Positions 8,188-19,057 of a DNA stretch of 64,000 nt are shown piece after piece. The stretch is from NCBI RefSeq assembly GCF_014050145.1, contig NZ_JACFYF010000001.1, positions 620,001 through 684,000 on the forward strand, in the 5' to 3' direction. This DNA is from Vibrio marinisediminis. GTDB taxonomy: Bacteria > Pseudomonadota > Gammaproteobacteria > Enterobacterales > Vibrionaceae. A program made the position numbers and the translations under genes. Position 1 is the first letter of the stretch; each line of letters begins with the position of its first letter. The notes under the pieces were generated by a model. That model was given only the letters and a program-made list of their open reading frames with translations. It had not been told where the DNA came from and made no database searches.

Positions 8188-9384
8188 ATGATTGTATTGG
8201 TGATTAATTGTGGTTCTTCTTCGGTGAAGTTTTCTGTCATCGATGTTGAAAGCAGCGATGAATTACTATTGGGTGTTATTGAGAACATCAATAGCGATGG
8301 TGCTTGTATCTCAATCAATGGTGGTCCTAAAACAGTTCTGATTAATAAAGGCTATGAAGGTGCATTCACCGCCATTGCATTGGAATTAGAACAAAGAAAT
8401 CTCACTAATAGTGTTGTTGCCGTAGGTCATCGTGTGGCGCACGGGGGAAATATCTTCAAAGATTCAACCTTAATTACCGATAGGGTAATTGAAGAAATCC
8501 GTACCGTTTCCGACCTTGCTCCTTTACATAACAAAGCCAATTTAATGGGTATCGAAATGGCGCAGAAGCTATTTCCTTCAGCGCAACAAGTTGCCGCGTT
8601 TGATACCAGTTTTCACCAAACGCTCGCCCCTGAAGCGTATCTGTATGCATTGCCTTGGGAATATTACGAGAAACATCATGTTCGTCGTTATGGCTTCCAT
8701 GGTTCCTCACACCGCTATGTCTCAAATCAGGCGTATGCATGGGTGAAAAGACCTAAGCAAGATAGCGGCATTGTTATCGCCCACCTAGGTAATGGCTCAT
8801 CCATTTGTGCGGTGAGTAACGGGAAAAGTGTTGATACCTCTATGGGGATGACACCGCTTGAAGGGCTCATGATGGGGACCCGCTGTGGTGATGTCGATTT
8901 TGGCGCCATGGTTTGGATTGCGAAGCAAACCAACCAGTCACTTGATGAATTAGAACGCGTTGTAAATGAAGAATCCGGTCTGTTGGGGTTATCAGGAATT
9001 TCATCAGATTTACGCGACCTAGAGCAAGAATGGCATCAAGGTAATGAACGAGCGATTTTGACAATTAAAACGTTTGTTCATCGTATTGCGCGCCAGATTG
9101 CCGGTCATGCTGCGTCTTTATCACGTCTTGATGGAATTATCTTTACTGGCGGCATTGGCGAAAACTCATCACTGATTCGCCGCTTAGTTCTCGAGCACTT
9201 ACAAGTATTTAACATAGAAATAGACCAAGAAAAGAACGACCTATCCAACCGCTTTGGAGAGCGGGTCATCAGCACAGAAAACTCTCGCGTAACCTGCGCA
9301 GTGATCCCGACAAATGAAGAAAAAATGATAGCACTCGATGCGATTCGTTTAAGCGATATAAACCTTGCGCCGTTAACCGTTTAA
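8188..9384 (+). CDS. ackA: Acetate/propionate kinase (AckA/TdcD family)
   Basis: 398 residues, full family length. It has the ASKHA signature [12 protein letters not shown] at the N-terminus, [31 protein letters not shown] (catalytic region), [33 protein letters not shown] and TGGIGENSS. It makes ATP from acyl phosphate and ADP. Lying 15 nt upstream of a PFL/TdcE-type gene and sharing its sigma-54 promoter, it most resembles the tdcD-tdcE arrangement, so propionyl phosphate may be the physiological substrate (inference). It is probably a second copy, the housekeeping ackA-pta being elsewhere. No phosphotransacetylase gene is present here. Confidence 0.9.
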   Translation: MIVLVINCGSSSVKFSVIDVESSDELLLGVIENINSDGACISINGGPKTVLINKGYEGAFTAIALELEQRNLTNSVVAVGHRVAHGGNIFKDSTLITDRVIEEIRTVSDLAPLHNKANLMGIEMAQKLFPSAQQVAAFDTSFHQTLAPEAYLYALPWEYYEKHHVRRYGFHGSSHRYVSNQAYAWVKRPKQDSGIVIAHLGNGSSICAVSNGKSVDTSMGMTPLEGLMMGTRCGDVDFGAMVWIAKQTNQSLDELERVVNEESGLLGLSGISSDLRDLEQEWHQGNERAILTIKTFVHRIARQIAGHAASLSRLDGIIFTGGIGENSSLIRRLVLEHLQVFNIEIDQEKNDLSNRFGERVISTENSRVTCAVIPTNEEKMIALDAIRLSDINLAPLTV

Positions 9385-9399
9385 TGTAGGAAAATATTA

Positions 9400-11709
9400 A
9401 TGGAATTATCAATAAATACACAAGTATCACCATACAGTGATGCATGGAGTGGATTCAAAGGCACGGAATGGAAAAACTCCATCAACGTACGTGACTTTAT
9501 TCAACAAAACTATACCCCTTATGAAGGGGATGAAAGTTTCTTAGCAGAGGCGACTCCAGCAACAAAAGCGTTGTGGGAAAAAGTCATGGTGGGGATCAAG
9601 CAAGAGAACACCACCCACGCGCCTATTGATTTTGATACCAATGTCGCTACAACCATTACGGCTCACGGACCGGGTTATATTGATCAAGGATTAGAAACCA
9701 TTGTAGGTCTACAGACGGACCAACCATTAAAGCGTGCGCTTCACGCTTACGGCGGTATCAAAATGATCCGTAGTTCGTTTGAAGCTTACGGTAAAGAAAT
9801 GGACCCTGAGTTTGAGCACCTATTTACCAATATACGTAAAACGCACAACCAAGGGGTATTTGATGTTTATACACCTGATATTTTACGTTGCCGTAAATCA
9901 GGCGTATTAACTGGTTTACCCGATGGCTATGGTCGTGGTCGTATCATTGGCGATTACCGTCGTGTTGCCTTGTACGGTATGGATTACCTTGTCGAAGAGC
10001 GTAAATTGCAATTTGCCTCTCTTCAAGCGGATTTAGAAGCCGGTATTGACCTTGAAAATATTATTCGTTCACGCGAAGAGTTAGCAGAGCAGAAACGTGC
10101 CTTGCTACAAATTCAAGAAATGGCTGCTAATTACGGTTTTGATATTTCACGTCCAGCGATGAATGCACAAGAAGCGGTGCAGTGGCTGTACTTTGCATAC
10201 CTTGCTGCGGTTAAATCACAAAATGGCGGTGCGATGTCATTAGGACGAACAGCAACGTTCTTAGATATATACATCGAACGAGATTTGAAAGCCGGTCGTT
10301 TGACTGAAATTCAAGCTCAAGAACTAATTGATCACTTCATCATGAAAATTCGTATGGTGCGCTTCCTACGCACACCTGAGTTTGATGAACTGTTCTCTGG
10401 TGACCCAATTTGGGCAACTGAAGTGATTGGCGGTACGGGGCTTGATGGACGAACACTGGTGAGTAAAAACTCATTCCGTTATATCCATACACTTCACACC
10501 ATGGGTTCATCACCAGAGCCAAACTTAACCATTCTTTGGTCTGAGCAATTACCGATCTGCTTTAAAAATTATGCGGCAAAAATGTCGATCGTCACTTCTT
10601 CGTTGCAATACGAAAATGATGATCTAATGCGTGCCGACTTTGACAGTGATGATTACGGTATTGCTTGTTGTGTTAGCCCAATGGTACTGGGTAAACACAT
10701 GCAGTTCTTTGGTGCTCGCGCCAACCTTGCGAAAACACTACTTTACTCCATCAATGGCGGCGTCGATGAAAAGCTAAAAATCCAAGTGGGTCCTAAAACA
10801 GCACCACTAATGGACGAGGTTTTAGACTATGACACTGTGATGAGTAGCCTAGATCAGTTCATGGATTGGCTGTCTGTTCAGTACATGAGTGCGTTGAATT
10901 TAATCCACTACATGCACGATAAATACAGCTATGAAGCGTCGTTGATGGCTCTGCATGACCGTGATGTTTCTCGCACCATGGCGTGTGGTTTAGCCGGTTT
11001 ATCTGTGGTTGCTGATTCACTATCAGCCATTAAATACGCGAAAGTACGCCCAGTTCGCGATGAGTCGGGTCTTGCGACTGATTTTATTATTGAAGGCGAC
11101 TACCCTAAATTTGGTAACAATGATGAGCGAGTTGACGACATTGCTAGTGATTTAGTCGAACGCTTTATGAAAAAGCTTCAAGTGTTACCGACTTATCGCA
11201 ATGCGGTACCAACTCAGTCAATCTTAACCATCACTTCCAATGTGGTTTATGGTAAGAAAACAGGTAATACACCGGATGGTCGTAGCGCGGGCACCCCGTT
11301 CGCTCCTGGGGCAAACCCAATGCACGGTCGCGATCAAAAAGGCGCTGTAGCATCATTAACATCAGTATCTAAACTGCCTTTTGCTTATGCGAAAGATGGA
11401 ATTTCATACACATTTTCTATCGTGCCGAATGCATTAGGAAAAGATAATGATAGCCAGAAGAAAAACCTAGTTGGTTTGATTGATGGTTATTTCCATTATG
11501 AAGGCGCAGGAGCGACGCATGAGGTTGAAGGTGGTCAGCACCTAAACGTTAACGTACTTAACCGTGAAATGTTGCTTGATGCGGTAGAGCACCCAGACAA
11601 ATACCCACAGCTTACTATTCGAGTTTCGGGTTATGCTGTTCGCTTCAACGCATTAACGAGTGAACAACAGCAAGAGGTGATAAGCCGTACCTTTACTAAC
11701 CAGCTGTAA
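9400..11709 (+). CDS. pflB: Formate C-acetyltransferase / 2-ketobutyrate formate-lyase (PflB/TdcE type)
   Basis: 769 residues, the full length of glycyl-radical PFL enzymes. The active-site cysteine pair is at 423-424 in GIACCVSPM; the C-terminal glycyl-radical loop RVSGYAVRF has the radical glycine at 744. It cleaves pyruvate or 2-ketobutyrate with CoA to acetyl- or propionyl-CoA plus formate under anoxia. Translationally close to the kinase (15 bp) and followed by a strong terminator. No activase gene lies beside it, so activation must come from a PflA elsewhere. Whether it is the housekeeping PflB or a TdcE-like paralogue cannot be decided by motif; the neighbours (kinase, methionine gamma-lyase) favour 2-ketobutyrate. 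Confidence 0.93.
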   Translation: MELSINTQVSPYSDAWSGFKGTEWKNSINVRDFIQQNYTPYEGDESFLAEATPATKALWEKVMVGIKQENTTHAPIDFDTNVATTITAHGPGYIDQGLETIVGLQTDQPLKRALHAYGGIKMIRSSFEAYGKEMDPEFEHLFTNIRKTHNQGVFDVYTPDILRCRKSGVLTGLPDGYGRGRIIGDYRRVALYGMDYLVEERKLQFASLQADLEAGIDLENIIRSREELAEQKRALLQIQEMAANYGFDISRPAMNAQEAVQWLYFAYLAAVKSQNGGAMSLGRTATFLDIYIERDLKAGRLTEIQAQELIDHFIMKIRMVRFLRTPEFDELFSGDPIWATEVIGGTGLDGRTLVSKNSFRYIHTLHTMGSSPEPNLTILWSEQLPICFKNYAAKMSIVTSSLQYENDDLMRADFDSDDYGIACCVSPMVLGKHMQFFGARANLAKTLLYSINGGVDEKLKIQVGPKTAPLMDEVLDYDTVMSSLDQFMDWLSVQYMSALNLIHYMHDKYSYEASLMALHDRDVSRTMACGLAGLSVVADSLSAIKYAKVRPVRDESGLATDFIIEGDYPKFGNNDERVDDIASDLVERFMKKLQVLPTYRNAVPTQSILTITSNVVYGKKTGNTPDGRSAGTPFAPGANPMHGRDQKGAVASLTSVSKLPFAYAKDGISYTFSIVPNALGKDNDSQKKNLVGLIDGYFHYEGAGATHEVEGGQHLNVNVLNREMLLDAVEHPDKYPQLTIRVSGYAVRFNALTSEQQQEVISRTFTNQL

Positions 11710-11757
11710 CGTTTTAGCCGTAATGGTCATCGGTACTAACAACGTTGCTGCTGTCGT

Positions 11758-11791
11758 TATCTCAACGTTTCTTTAAATGGGCGTTGAGATA
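11758..11791 (+). terminator. Inverted repeat after pfl gene
   Basis: TATCTCAACG / CGTTGAGATA, 10-bp arms and a 14-nt loop. It precedes the stronger hairpin at 11807 and has no T-run of its own. Confidence 0.4.
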
Positions 11792-11806
11792 GCAAAGTAA
11801 ACCATT

Positions 11807-11858
11807 CGGATTTCAGTCGCATCAGTGGCAGAAATGGTGACTGAAATCCGCTTTTTTA
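11807..11858 (+). terminator. Rho-independent terminator of ackA-pfl operon
   Basis: 12-bp perfect stem CGGATTTCAGTC / GACTGAAATCCG with a 20-nt loop, followed by CTTTTTTATA on the plus strand. Confidence 0.85.
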
Positions 11859-11931
11859 TAAACTTTTTGATACATTAAGCTTCAGATACAATTAAGCAGA
11901 AAACGCGTAATTGTATCTATTTTTTTGACTT

Positions 11932-13494
11932 CTAAGCGACCACCGCTTTCTTTTTGCTTGATAGCAGGTATTCCAAATTATACTGCTTAATTTTATTGAG
12001 TACCGTGGTGTGTGACAATCCGACTTGATTCGCAACCTTTCTTGCTGAGCCCAGTGATATCAGAGATTCCTTGATCATTTCTCGCTCTTGATTTTCAATC
12101 ATAGACTTAATACTGCCGTCTTTCTTAGTACTGTCATCTTTATTAATAGCACCAGCACATTTATCTTCTGGAAGAAAAATATCAGCACCCGAGATCTCAG
12201 CGTTTTCAGTTAATAGCATAGTTCTGAGCAAAACGTTTTTCAGTTCACGTATGTTTCCTGGCCATGAATAAGCTGACAATACCTCAAGTGCACTTGGCAA
12301 AAGTATGATTTTTTTATTCAACTCGAGAGAGTACTTTTGGGTAAAGTAATTTACTAGCGGAATAATATCATCCGGGCGTTCTCTTAGTGGCGGAATATTG
12401 ATCGGAAGAATATTGACGCGATAGTAGAGATCTTCACGAAATTTTTTCTGTTCTATTAAATGCTCTAGATTTTGGTTGGTAGCAGCGATGACTCGTACGT
12501 CTACGTATCGATCGGTCAGCCCGCCAACTCGTTTAATCATACCGTCTTGCAGTACTCGCAATAATTTACTTTGCAGTGAAAGTGACAGTTCACCAAATTC
12601 ATCAAGAAAAATAGTGCCATGGTTAGCAATTTCAAACAGCCCCATCTTGCCGCCTTTTAGAGCGCCACTAAATGCACCACCTTCATAGCCGAATAGCTCA
12701 CTTTCCACCAATGGCTCAGGGATTGCAGCACAATTTATTGCTTCAAATGCACAGTCTTTTCGATCACTAGCGTTATGAACTTCTCTGGCAATTAGTTCTT
12801 TCCCTGTTCCCGTCTCTCCACGGATAAGAACCGCATATTTACTTTTTGCGATCTTTCTCGCAGAAGTCAGGCAGGTTGACATATTAAGACTCGAATAGAT
12901 GATGTCGTCTATCGGTGAGCCTGATTTTCCATTTTGTATCTTCGTTGATTTTTGTTTATTACAACTTGGACTGATAGTTTTGTTATTAATAATAAAGATT
13001 CCGCCGGAAACTTTTCCCCGCTGGAAAATAGGACGAATGGTACAGTTAAGTTGAGTGTGGTTTGTTTTATTCTTTATTTCTTTTCGACATATATCGCCAG
13101 TAAGAAAATCTTCAATTTCATCCCACGCTAGAATTGATGAGATGTTTTCGCCAATAATGTCAAAACTGGATAAGTTAAAATGTTCTTCTGCGATGTGATT
13201 AAATTGGGTGATAATGCCATTATTTGTTATAATAATGTGTCCGCAATTAGAGGAAGATAGCTCTGACATAGCCTCTTCAGTAGGGCATACACTCAGAATA
13301 TCATGAAAACTAAGAAGTTTATTAAGTAAGCACTCCAATTTAAAATCAGGCGTAATGTTAAATCGGATAAAAATATTGCAGGGCGATACGCGTAGGGTAT
13401 CAATATAAATATCAAATTTTATAAATTCTTCGATGATATCAGAAATCATCGCGGTACGATCTATAGTTTCTATATTCCATTCAACAACAAGCAT
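11932..13494 (-). CDS. TyrR-like sigma-54-dependent transcriptional activator
   Basis: 520 residues from the ATG at 13494; 12 further open codons upstream look non-coding. The N-terminal ~75 residues resemble a TyrR ACT-like domain, followed by a PAS domain (HIIITNNGIITQFNHIAEEHF), an AAA+ domain with Walker A GETGTGKE (226-233), the sigma-54 contact loop GAFSGA (273-278; canonical GAFTGA), Walker B TIFLDE and R-finger region, and a C-terminal HTH (ARKVANQVGLSHTTVLNKIKQYNL) very close to TyrR's. Unlike E. coli TyrR it keeps the sigma-54 loop, so it should activate -24/-12 promoters. Such promoters occur before ackA-pfl and the methionine lyase gene. An aromatic or other amino acid effector is likely. 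Confidence 0.85.
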   Translation of the reverse strand: MLVVEWNIETIDRTAMISDIIEEFIKFDIYIDTLRVSPCNIFIRFNITPDFKLECLLNKLLSFHDILSVCPTEEAMSELSSSNCGHIIITNNGIITQFNHIAEEHFNLSSFDIIGENISSILAWDEIEDFLTGDICRKEIKNKTNHTQLNCTIRPIFQRGKVSGGIFIINNKTISPSCNKQKSTKIQNGKSGSPIDDIIYSSLNMSTCLTSARKIAKSKYAVLIRGETGTGKELIAREVHNASDRKDCAFEAINCAAIPEPLVESELFGYEGGAFSGALKGGKMGLFEIANHGTIFLDEFGELSLSLQSKLLRVLQDGMIKRVGGLTDRYVDVRVIAATNQNLEHLIEQKKFREDLYYRVNILPINIPPLRERPDDIIPLVNYFTQKYSLELNKKIILLPSALEVLSAYSWPGNIRELKNVLLRTMLLTENAEISGADIFLPEDKCAGAINKDDSTKKDGSIKSMIENQEREMIKESLISLGSARKVANQVGLSHTTVLNKIKQYNLEYLLSSKKKAVVA

Positions 13495-14200
13495 GATAAC
13501 CACTATAATTAAATTATAATAACCGAACATAAAATAGTAATTGTCTGAGTTAAATCGGAATTTGATAAATACGCCGAATACGCAAAACTTTGGACTTAAT
13601 TTTCGGTGAACTTTGGGGGCTCTGTCGCAAACTTTTTGGTCGATCCAAATGTGCTTATTTCAGATGCAAATATGGCGTAAAAGTCATGGTCCAATGGTTA
13701 ATGATGAATGAATTGTCCTCAGACCAGACAATAATCTGAAGATTTAGTGAATATAGATAAAATATACCTAACGAAGTATGTGACCCAAGACAACTTTTTC
13801 TTTAGGGGATAACTTCTGAAAGATTCTTGCATTAAACAAGTTGGAAATAATTTGGAAACATTTGCGTAGAATTTAACAACAGTTTCAAGTAAGTAAATTA
13901 TTGTTTTAATCTTATAGGCACATTAAGTAGTCGCTTTGTGCGTATACTCATCAACTATTCAGCAACTCATCGTTATCCAAGTCTTTCATAAAAATGCTAA
14001 ATATCATTTTTTATGTTACTTAGCGTATGCCAAAAACTATCCATCTCTATAGTCTAGATACTAAAATCTATGGTGATGATTATATTTAGCCTTAGTAGAG
14101 GGAAGCATCAAACGATTATGATAGTTTTAATACCTGGAATTTAGTAAATTTCATATATTATATAGAATCAAAAGAGGGCGCATTTAATGCGCCCTTTTAG
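13495..14200. promoter_or_regulatory. 706-bp AT-rich region upstream of the TyrR-like gene
   Basis: No ORF supported. It contains the 3' end hairpin of the chemoreceptor gene (14176-14194) and must hold the promoter of the regulator. I looked for -24/-12 spacing on both strands and saw none. No repeat or RNA structure recognised. Confidence 0.5.
14176..14194 (-). terminator. Terminator of chemoreceptor gene
   Basis: GGGCGCATT-T-AATGCGCCC stem, with TCTTTTGATT following on the minus strand, 6 nt past the stop codon at 14201. Confidence 0.75.
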
Positions 14201-16105
14201 TTAGTGTTTGAATTGATTTACTTGTTGGTTGAGACACACGGCAATTTGCCTTAAATCTTCAGACAGTGTCCGTGAGTTTGATGCTTCATCTGTTAAGTGT
14301 GTCGAGATATCACTCACTTGTTGAATGTTTACACTCACTTCTTCAGTGACGGTTCTTTGCTCGGAGGCGGCGTTCGATATCTGCGATGCCATATCTGAAA
14401 TCTCTTGTATCGAGACCGTGATTTTCTCTAGTGCAGCCGTCGCATCATTGGCATCCTCCACACTCGATGACGCAAGATCACGACTTCTTGTCATAGACTC
14501 AACCGCTTCCGTACTGTTTTGCTGCAGACTTTCAATCATGTCTCTGATTTCAACCGTAGAGCTATGTGTGCGCTGTGAAAGCACTCGAACTTCATCGGCA
14601 ACGACTGCAAAACCTCTCCCTTGCTCTCCAGCCCTTGCTGCTTCGATCGCTGCATTGAGAGCCAATAGATTAGTTTGCTCAGATATATTGCTTATGGTGG
14701 ATATGATGGTATTGATGTCTTGTGCATTTTTCGCCAGATCGCCTACGGTTTTCGCCGCGTTATCAAGCTGTTGTGCAAGGTTAGTGATGGAGTCTTGGTT
14801 CCGCTCAATGACGCGCTTGCCTTCGTCACAGTGTTCTGTCGAACTCAATGCTGAGTTGGCTGTTTGTCTAGCGTTTGTCGCTACCTCTTCTGCCGCTGCG
14901 GACATTTCGTGAACGGCGGTCGCTATTTGTGAAACCTCATTTTGCTGCGCTGTGAGTGCATCACTTAGTTGAACGGCTAAATTGGTACTGACTTCGGATT
15001 GGCTACCTAGATTTTGCGATGATCCGGCAATACCATGGACTATCTCTTGCAGTTTACTGATGAATGCATTGACCTGGCTTGCCAATTGACCAATTTCATC
15101 CTTGGTTTTGACCTCGATGCGTTTGGTTAAATCGCCGTTCCCTTCGGCAAGGTCTTTCATGGACTCCGTTAGGCGTGTTAGAGGTAAAAGAGCTCGTTTC
15201 ACAATTACGAGAGCGATCGTTGCAATGATTAACACTTGGATAATGCCCATGATGATGGACTGAGTGATTAGCTTGCTGTGAGCTGCGAACGCATGCTCTT
15301 TGTCGATTAAAACAGTGTAAAACCAGTCTGTATTCGCCACTCTTTTCGAAGTTAATAATACTTCTCTATTCGCGACTGTCGCTTCGACAAGTTCGTTGCT
15401 GCGCGCCAGTTCTTCTATTTTTTCTGCTGTGAGAGCAGGGGTAATGTTGTCAATGCTCTTCAATGTTAGGTTGTGATCTTGATGGGCTACGATCATTCCA
15501 TTGCTATTGGTAATGAATGCCATAACCCCTTCTTCTTTTAGGTCAACAGCGTTGTTTACTAAAGAACTTATTTCCACATCGGCAGCGAGAACACCAGACG
15601 CTCCACCTACTGAAAAAGCTTTTGCAATCGTCACTACGAGTTGGTTTGATGATGCATCAATATACGGTTGTGTTAAGTGTGCCGTGCTCTTTTTCTTAGC
15701 GTCTATGTACCAAGGTCGCGTTCTAGGGTTGAAGCCTTCGGGTACATCAACCTTAGCGCCGAGTAGGTATCGACCATCATCTACGGCGGCATAGACGACT
15801 CTGAATTGGCCCGCTTTTGTGGTGATCGCCAAATAGGATTCTTCATTGTTCGGGTGCTTAAAAGCTTCGGTAGAAATGACGGCAATATTTATTTTATCGC
15901 TTATCCATTGCTCCATCCGGTTGGTATTGCTTTCTAAGACCGTATTGGCGTATTGATTTATTGAACGCGTTGTTTCTTCGGATATTTGATTGCCGGTAAT
16001 GCTTGTCTGCATAGTCGTCATAATGGCGATTACCAGAATGAACGCGAAGGTGAGTTTTGCTTTTATTGATAGATCTGCCATGTGCCTCTGCTCGATATTT
16101 GTCAT
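14201..16105 (-). CDS. Methyl-accepting chemotaxis protein with dCache sensor
   Basis: 634 residues. TM1 lies near residues 16-35, then a periplasmic dCache_1 domain to about residue 280, TM2 near 283-302, a HAMP domain ([25 protein letters not shown]) and a cytoplasmic signalling domain with the hairpin tip [30 protein letters not shown] (fragments). The sensor carries RPWY, then PYID and a downstream AADVEI aspartate, consistent with the amino-acid-binding motif described for dCache_1 receptors (R-x-W-Y ... Y ... D), so an amino-acid attractant is likely. An ATG at 16081 with AGAGG upstream is an alternative start. It sits between the amino-acid permease and the TyrR-like regulator. Confidence 0.9.
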   Translation of the reverse strand: MTNIEQRHMADLSIKAKLTFAFILVIAIMTTMQTSITGNQISEETTRSINQYANTVLESNTNRMEQWISDKINIAVISTEAFKHPNNEESYLAITTKAGQFRVVYAAVDDGRYLLGAKVDVPEGFNPRTRPWYIDAKKKSTAHLTQPYIDASSNQLVVTIAKAFSVGGASGVLAADVEISSLVNNAVDLKEEGVMAFITNSNGMIVAHQDHNLTLKSIDNITPALTAEKIEELARSNELVEATVANREVLLTSKRVANTDWFYTVLIDKEHAFAAHSKLITQSIIMGIIQVLIIATIALVIVKRALLPLTRLTESMKDLAEGNGDLTKRIEVKTKDEIGQLASQVNAFISKLQEIVHGIAGSSQNLGSQSEVSTNLAVQLSDALTAQQNEVSQIATAVHEMSAAAEEVATNARQTANSALSSTEHCDEGKRVIERNQDSITNLAQQLDNAAKTVGDLAKNAQDINTIISTISNISEQTNLLALNAAIEAARAGEQGRGFAVVADEVRVLSQRTHSSTVEIRDMIESLQQNSTEAVESMTRSRDLASSSVEDANDATAALEKITVSIQEISDMASQISNAASEQRTVTEEVSVNIQQVSDISTHLTDEASNSRTLSEDLRQIAVCLNQQVNQFKH

Positions 16106-16287
16106 TGTGCTTAAATATACAAGACGACATTCTATTAAAGTGTGACTGATTAGTTGAATGCTTGAATGTCTAGATATTTGAATATTTGAAGAGTGATATC
16201 AGATGGGTGATGCTTGCCAGAGAAATCCATGGGTACACTATTTAAACGTTAGATAAGTAACCTTGAGTACCACATGAACAATGGTTT

Positions 16288-16315
16288 GTCCGGTAGGAAA
16301 GGCAACCTACCGGAC
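16288..16315 (-). terminator. Hairpin after permease gene
   Basis: GTCCGGTAGG / CCTACCGGAC, 10-bp perfect stem, 8-nt loop. A second imperfect stem lies at 16318-16346 (CGCAGCATAGT / ACTATACTGCG). No clear T-run; together they probably end the megL-permease transcript. Confidence 0.5.
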
Positions 16316-16357
16316 AGCGCAGCATAGTATTATCACTATACTGCGACATTAGCTCCC

Positions 16358-17644
16358 CTATTCAAAGAACTTGAAGAACGGGGAAATAACCAACAATAGA
16401 CCAAAGATAAGCACGCACTGAGCTTGCAGTCCTTTGAATTTATGAAGTTTCTGCACTCGGTAAACGAGATAGCATGGGATTAAGCACGATACAATCCCGT
16501 AGAGTGGACTAGCAATGTGGAAGAAGATAACCACAGAGAAGCCTAGCGATACCCAGAAAGTCAGTAGGAGAACGATAAATACATAGACGCTCACACCGAG
16601 CACCTTGTGGTTGATTCGCTCTTCTGGAATAAATCGCTGGATGATATTGACCAAAATACCTTTCACCGCTTCTTGGAAACCTAAGTAGATACCAAAGAAT
16701 GCTGTAACCACCGCCGATACGTTCAACAGTACCGTCATAATGTGGACTAGCTCACCAGGAATAACTTTTGCTGCCATAGCAAGGGCGGAGATATTAAGGT
16801 TAAATGCCTCAAGTGCTTGTTCGTAGGTAATTGAAAGTGAGAATGAAAATGAGAAAAACAGGATAATACTTATTAGTGTAATATAAGCAATACGATGGAC
16901 ACGAATAGCTTTATAAGTAGCAATTTCCTTGTTCTCTTCTCTTTTTCTGTAGGCAATATTCATTGGGTTCAATATCTGAATAAATACCGCAGAGAAAAAT
17001 GCAAATGGTATAGTTAACAATACGTCACGAGCAAAGTCACCAATTCCAGGGAATGCCTTAATGTTATTAAAGTCCCAATGAGGAATCATAATAACGCCAA
17101 GAAGTACAATAATGCTGACTTTAACCACTACTAATGGACCAGAAACTTTAAATAGTAGTTGCTCACCTCTGGATGCAACAAATATTAAAGCAGTCAGGAC
17201 AATTAATGTGTAAGCGACGGAATCAGATAAGACGCTATCTGTTACCCCAAAAGTGTTTAAATAAGAGGCGCTATCATAAATAATTGCTGTGGAATAAATA
17301 AACATGCCATGAACAAGCATGATGAAATACAGTATCCCAAGCATCATCCCCCAGTTTTTCCCAAGATACTGGGAGATAATATTCGAGTAGTCCTCGCATA
17401 TATCACTTTCGGATAACGTTTTCATGTATAAATTTTGCAACATGTAGGTCGCAGGGTAGGCAATTAAGAAAGCTGCAACAAAAACCCAGAGCCCTTTTAG
17501 CCCTATTTGCACTGGCACAACTACTGTGCCGGCACCAATAGCCATACCGATATTTAAGAGTATCCAGCCTAGGTCATAGGTGGTCAGGGGTGTTTTTTTG
17601 TATTGATGTTTATCTATTTCGTTTGTAGCTGTAATCGTGGACAT
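16358..17644 (-). CDS. HAAAP-family amino acid permease (TdcC/SdaC-like)
   Basis: 428 residues with 11 hydrophobic segments. The first, [20 protein letters not shown], has the IGAG unwound-helix motif of amino-acid permeases; the segment [15 protein letters not shown] corresponds to the conserved FGHYLGTLEG region of TdcC. Inner membrane, probably proton- or sodium-coupled uptake. It is 131 bp downstream of methionine gamma-lyase on the same strand with a nested inverted repeat between, so likely one transcript. The linked enzyme suggests methionine or a relative as substrate (inference); serine, threonine or aromatic amino acids are family alternatives. Confidence 0.85.
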   Translation of the reverse strand: MSTITATNEIDKHQYKKTPLTTYDLGWILLNIGMAIGAGTVVVPVQIGLKGLWVFVAAFLIAYPATYMLQNLYMKTLSESDICEDYSNIISQYLGKNWGMMLGILYFIMLVHGMFIYSTAIIYDSASYLNTFGVTDSVLSDSVAYTLIVLTALIFVASRGEQLLFKVSGPLVVVKVSIIVLLGVIMIPHWDFNNIKAFPGIGDFARDVLLTIPFAFFSAVFIQILNPMNIAYRKREENKEIATYKAIRVHRIAYITLISIILFFSFSFSLSITYEQALEAFNLNISALAMAAKVIPGELVHIMTVLLNVSAVVTAFFGIYLGFQEAVKGILVNIIQRFIPEERINHKVLGVSVYVFIVLLLTFWVSLGFSVVIFFHIASPLYGIVSCLIPCYLVYRVQKLHKFKGLQAQCVLIFGLLLVISPFFKFFE

Positions 17645-17701
17645 GAACTACTCCGTATAAACAATATTAAAAAATTGTCTTTTTTATTTTTAGTATCCAG
17701 T

Positions 17702-17765
17702 TGTACCCCTATCAGGGACGAAATTCAGTAGTGTACCTACATCTGAATACACTAATAGGGGTACA
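17702..17765 (-). promoter_or_regulatory. Nested inverted repeats between lyase and permease genes
   Basis: Outer arms TGTACCCCTAT (17702-17712) and ATAGGGGTACA (17755-17765) are perfect, 11 bp. Inside lies AGTGTA (17730-17735) / TACACT (17748-17753). It lies 3' of the lyase stop and 5' of the permease gene. It could be a partial terminator or processing/stability element that lowers permease expression relative to the enzyme. Confidence 0.65.
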
Positions 17766-17775
17766 TGATTCAAAG

Positions 17776-18969
17776 TTAGAAAATAGCCTTTTTAAATGCT
17801 TGATCAAGGTCAGCAATAATATCTTCTGCATCTTCAAGACCGACAGAGATACGGATTAATCCGTCAGGAATGCCGGCTGCCATTCTTTGTTCTGGAGACA
17901 TTGGAGAGTGAGTCATCGACGCTGGGTGTTGAATCAATGTTTCAGTGTCACCAAGACTTACGGCTAGTAAACAAAGCTCAACCGAATTCATGATGGTTTG
18001 ACCTTCTTGTACTCCGCCATTGATTTCAAAACTGATCACGCCACCAAAATCTGACATCTGTTTTTTCGCCAATTCATGGCTTGGATGTGAAGGCAGACCA
18101 GGGTAGTTAACCTTTGTAACTGCTGGATGCTGTTCTAAGAACTCAGCAACTTTCATTGCATTTGAACAGTGACGATCCATACGTACTGCTAGTGTCTTCA
18201 AGCCGCGCAAGGTTAGCCATGCGTTGAACGGGCTGATAACGCCGCCAGTAATGTCTTTTACACCAACAAAGCGAGCTTGATTGATGAAATCTTGCTTACC
18301 AACAATGACACCAGCAACAACATCGCCGTGACCGTTGATGTATTTGGTTAAGCTGTGTACTACGATGTCAGCACCCAATTTTAGAGGGTTTTGGCAGTAA
18401 GGTGACATAAAGGTATTGTCAACCACCAACAAGGCACCATTGTCATGAGCTAGTTGAGCACATGCTTCAACATCCATAACTGCTAGTGTTGGGTTAGCCG
18501 GGGTCTCAATGTAAATAATTTTGGTATTTGGTTTAATTGCTTCTTTAATATTGTCGACATTTGATGCGTCAACGAAATCAACGTCAATACCAAATTTTGG
18601 CAGGCTGTGTGATAACAAAGCATGAGTACAGCCATAGATTGCGCCTGAAGAAACAATGTGATCGCCTTGTCCACATAGAGTCAATAGAGTAGTAGAAATA
18701 GCAGAAATGCCTGATGCGGTCGCAAGTGCAGCTTCACCACCTTCTAACACTGCAAGCTTTTCTTCTAATGCTGCTTGAGTCGGGTTGCCGATACGAGTGT
18801 AGATATAGCCAGGCTCTTCAAGTGCGAATCGTGCAGCACCTTGTTGAGCGCTTTCAAAAACAAACGTAGAAGTTTGAGTGATAGGGGTAGCAAGTGCACC
18901 AGTCGTTTCATCAGGGTGTTGACCAGCGTGGATGATTTTAGTGTTGTAGCCTTTATTTTGTAGGTTCAT
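17776..18969 (-). CDS. megL: Methionine gamma-lyase (PLP, Cys/Met metabolism family)
   Basis: 397 residues. The PLP lysine is in [55 protein letters not shown] and the [11 protein letters not shown]-anchoring aspartate are all present. The active-site motif [10 protein letters not shown] keeps the cysteine that distinguishes methionine gamma-lyases from cystathionine gamma-lyases and beta-lyases. Reaction: methionine to methanethiol, ammonia and 2-ketobutyrate in the cytoplasm. Preceded by a near-consensus sigma-54 promoter and followed by a permease. Cystathionine/homocysteine lyase activity is the alternative. Confidence 0.88.
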   Translation of the reverse strand: MNLQNKGYNTKIIHAGQHPDETTGALATPITQTSTFVFESAQQGAARFALEEPGYIYTRIGNPTQAALEEKLAVLEGGEAALATASGISAISTTLLTLCGQGDHIVSSGAIYGCTHALLSHSLPKFGIDVDFVDASNVDNIKEAIKPNTKIIYIETPANPTLAVMDVEACAQLAHDNGALLVVDNTFMSPYCQNPLKLGADIVVHSLTKYINGHGDVVAGVIVGKQDFINQARFVGVKDITGGVISPFNAWLTLRGLKTLAVRMDRHCSNAMKVAEFLEQHPAVTKVNYPGLPSHPSHELAKKQMSDFGGVISFEINGGVQEGQTIMNSVELCLLAVSLGDTETLIQHPASMTHSPMSPEQRMAAGIPDGLIRISVGLEDAEDIIADLDQAFKKAIF

Positions 18970-19040
18970 AGTTTTGTTTCCTATTAGTATATTAGTTTCT
19001 TAATTTCTTAATTAAATAAGTTATTATTCATCCATAATAT

Positions 19041-19057
19041 AGCAAGGGGTGTGCCAA
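19041..19057 (-). promoter_or_regulatory. Sigma-54 (-24/-12) promoter of methionine gamma-lyase gene
   Basis: Read on the minus strand: TTGGCACACCCCTTGCT, GG to GC 12 bp apart, with TTGGCAC and TTGCT matching consensus. Predicted start near 19030, about 60 nt before the ATG at 18969. A TGTAAA half site lies about 42 bp further upstream (19099-19104). Confidence 0.85.

Noticed and set aside
16106-16357. A third sigma-54 promoter before the chemoreceptor gene
   Set aside because: No GG-N10-GC spacing with TTGGC/TTGC flanks was found on the minus strand.
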